Of a stretch of 64,000 nt of DNA, positions 62,443 through 64,000 are shown piece by piece. The position numbers and the translations under genes are program-made. Source of the stretch: an uncultured Bacteroidales bacterium (GTDB lineage: Bacteria; Bacteroidota; Bacteroidia; Bacteroidales; CAIWKO01); assembly GCA_903913285.1 (NCBI GenBank), contig CAIWKO010000036.1, forward strand, positions 78,691 through 142,690, written 5' to 3'. A model generated the notes under the pieces. That model saw only the letters and a program-made list of their open reading frames with translations. It was not told the origin of the DNA and ran no database searches. Within the stretch, counting starts at the first letter, position 1. Each line of letters opens with the position of its first letter.

Positions 62443-63523
62443 TGGTGAATTGACCCGAAAGCTGGTCGTCCAAATCGGTGCGGTCGGTGATCAAAACTAT
62501 GGTCGGACTTTCGAAATGCTCGCTCTTCATCAAAAGTCTTGTCAGATATAGCATGGTGAAACTTTTGCCCGAACCCGTGGCGCCAAAATAGGTACCGCCT
62601 TTTCCATTGCCGCCCGGCTTTTGTGCTTTCTTTATGTTTTCGAACAACGCCCTTGCCGCATAATATTGCGGATAGCGGCAAACGATCTTTTCGTTTTTCT
62701 TCGAAGTGTCGGGTATATAAATAAAGTTGCGGATGATATCCCTCAAACGGTTTTTGTGGAACATGCCCTGCACCAATGTGTACATACTATCAATGCCGTC
62801 CACCTCTTTTGCCAAACCTGCCACCCGGCGCCATCCGTAATAAAACTCGTAAGGAGCAAAAAACGAACCCGCTTTATTGTTAATGCCATCGCTGATCACA
62901 CAAAAGGCATTGTATTTAAACAATTCGGGTATATCTCTGCGATAGCGAACCGTCAATTGTTTGTAGGCATCATAAATGGTAGCTTCTTCACGTATGGCAC
63001 TTTTAAACTCAAATACCACCAACGGCAAACCATTAATATAAACTATGCCATCAGGAATGCGCTTTTCGTAACCATAAATCTCCAGTTGATTCACGAAACT
63101 GTAGATATTATTATCCTCCTTGTAATGCTCTTCACCCTCGGCAACAAGACTTATAAGATGTTCTTCCTCGGGTTGACGGTGTTTGTTCAATCCCGCGTAG
63201 TCGATCAATTGAATGTAAATATCCTTTTGGCTGCGGTCTTCACGTTTCAGTATAAAACCATCCGAAAGCATTTTCACAAAGGTCTTGTTCGATTCGTACA
63301 AATCGGACGACGACAGCGTTCGTAACTGAAGAATAATAGATTTGGCCTCGGTGATTGTTAACCCCTGCTGTTGATATTGTTTTAACAGGAAATTCTTCAG
63401 GTCTTCCTCAATCAGAACATCATCAACGGTACGCGGTATGGTATAACCCAATCGATGTTGAAATCCTTCCTGACCCAACAATTCAATAAATGCCTTTTCT
63501 AATTTTTCTTCTGTGAATTTCAT
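62390..63523 (-). pseudogene. hsdR: Truncated type I restriction endonuclease subunit R
   Basis: The 377 residues match the N-terminal third of HsdR: a PD-(D/E)XK site (D158, E172, K174), Walker A (FGATGSGKS, about 313-321) and ITDRTDLDDQL (motif Ia region, 345-355). Usual HsdR proteins have about 1,000 residues; this one loses family similarity after residue 364, just where the LRR gene begins in another frame. It cannot translocate DNA. It overlaps the RhuM gene by four bases, as in intact type I loci. Confidence 0.8.
62420..62446. other. Chimeric junction between hsdR and the LRR gene
   Basis: Family similarity of hsdR stops and LRR similarity starts within a stretch of about 25 bases. 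The minus-strand AACAATTTATTGACA in it codes for QFID in one frame and NNLLT in the other, so a short shared sequence probably served as the crossover point. Confidence 0.55.
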
Positions 63524-64000
63524 TTTTCTGGCAGTTTCAATTTTTTTATGTCTTCTTCAATTTCTTTCAGACTTTGTTCTTTTTCTAAAGTCTGTTGTGC
63601 TCTTTTGTATTTTTCAAATTCCTCACCCGATCTTTCCAATGCCATTTCGTGACTAATTTTACCTGCATGGGTCAACAGTTCCCTGCCATTAAGTTGCAGG
63701 ATTGCATCCAATCTTTCAATCCAGTCTTTCATATACATGGGCGTCTGTTGTTGCGCCATGGTTTCTGCAAATGCCAGGTATTGTTCCACCAACAGACCAA
63801 GCAATTTTATTTCATCTTCATTCAAATAGTTTTTGGCAATGCTTACATCAGTTTTTTTTATGGGTGTGACTGCTTTTTTGTCAAACGATTGCATACCTAT
63901 CAAAGGCAGGGAGGCATCAACCCTTCTGTACACCAACTCGGCAGCTGTCTGTTCGCTGATAGCCCAAAGCAATTTGTTTTGTACCACCTTAAAAAACGAT
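63520..64000 (-). CDS. RhuM family protein, 5' end cut by window
   Basis: The frame is open to the right edge, and residues read FKVVQNKLLWAISEQTAAELVYRRVDASLPLIGMQSF, typical of RhuM, then a coiled helical C-terminus rich in Glu and Lys. RhuM proteins often lie inside type I restriction loci between hsdS and hsdR, which fits the neighbour. The function is unknown. The missing N-terminal part would be beyond base 64,000. Confidence 0.82.
   Translation of the reverse strand, partial: SFFKVVQNKLLWAISEQTAAELVYRRVDASLPLIGMQSFDKKAVTPIKKTDVSIAKNYLNEDEIKLLGLLVEQYLAFAETMAQQQTPMYMKDWIERLDAILQLNGRELLTHAGKISHEMALERSGEEFEKYKRAQQTLEKEQSLKEIEEDIKKLKLPEK

Noticed and set aside
1..64000. CRISPR array or intact insertion sequence
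   Set aside because: No regularly spaced repeats with unique spacers, no cas genes and no transposase gene were seen in the window.

Overview
The window looks like a chromosome segment of an AT-rich, anaerobic Bacteroidota (probably Bacteroidales-like) bacterium. The evidence is Bacteroidota-style promoters (TAnnTTTG -7 boxes), few Shine-Dalgarno sites, SusC-like TonB receptors with carboxypeptidase-regulatory domains, type IX secretion C-terminal sorting domains, and integrases and VapE-type primases typical of that phylum. Low-potential Fe-S proteins (HdrC/HdrB, ferredoxins, NapH-like, NifX-like) and a DsrE protein suggest sulfur-centred anaerobic redox chemistry.

Region 1 (1-19,360, mostly + strand) is a sulfur/metal redox region. 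It holds an SQR-type flavoprotein, a duplicated Cys4 protein, methyltransferases, a membrane ferredoxin and a Crp/Fnr regulator. On the opposite strand are a TonB receptor with a His/Cys-rich partner, a PepSY-like protein, a non-ATG-start exported protein, Lgt and a thioesterase. A tight operon follows: DUF134 regulator, two NifX-like proteins, HdrC, HdrB, DUF1847, a trans-sulfuration PLP enzyme and a methyltransferase. It ends with a Ca-repeat exported protein, a third NifX-like protein, and a copper locus (OprC-like TonB receptor, MbnP-like lipoprotein, three-motif ferredoxin).

Region 2 (19,370-35,160) is accessory DNA. It contains a four-gene toxin-antitoxin-chaperone operon whose extra member is a stand-alone HipA-N-like protein, an exported DsrE protein, a type IIG restriction-modification enzyme, and an integrative element (primase/VapE helicase, excisionase-like protein, large unknown protein, tyrosine integrase with promoter and arm-site-like repeats). 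Beyond the integrase lie a second set of small accessory genes and a decayed non-coding stretch ending in an integrase remnant.

Region 3 (35,160-48,930, mostly - strand) holds transporters for nucleobases, a formyltransferase-like protein, and a partner-switching signalling cassette (Cache lipoprotein, two STAS proteins, a Cache-HAMP-PP2C-HATPase phosphatase) next to a CoA-acylating aldehyde dehydrogenase. Upstream is the accessory part of a peptide gene cluster: MFS exporter, phosphopantetheinyl transferase and Fe-S-motif GMC oxidoreductase.

Region 4 (48,940-64,000) starts with the 2,322-residue NRPS of that cluster (half-C, A, T, C, A, T, reductase), predicted to release a dipeptide aldehyde. 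Then come a protein that appears to fuse an ATP12-like domain to an AlbA_2 domain, a secreted phospholipase-D-like T9SS protein, an AEC carrier, an AzgA-like permease, and a chimeric junction where a truncated type I restriction subunit runs into a truncated LRR/T9SS gene. A partial RhuM gene closes the window.

No rRNA, tRNA, CRISPR array or intact insertion sequence was recognised by eye. All family calls come from reading motifs, not from searches.
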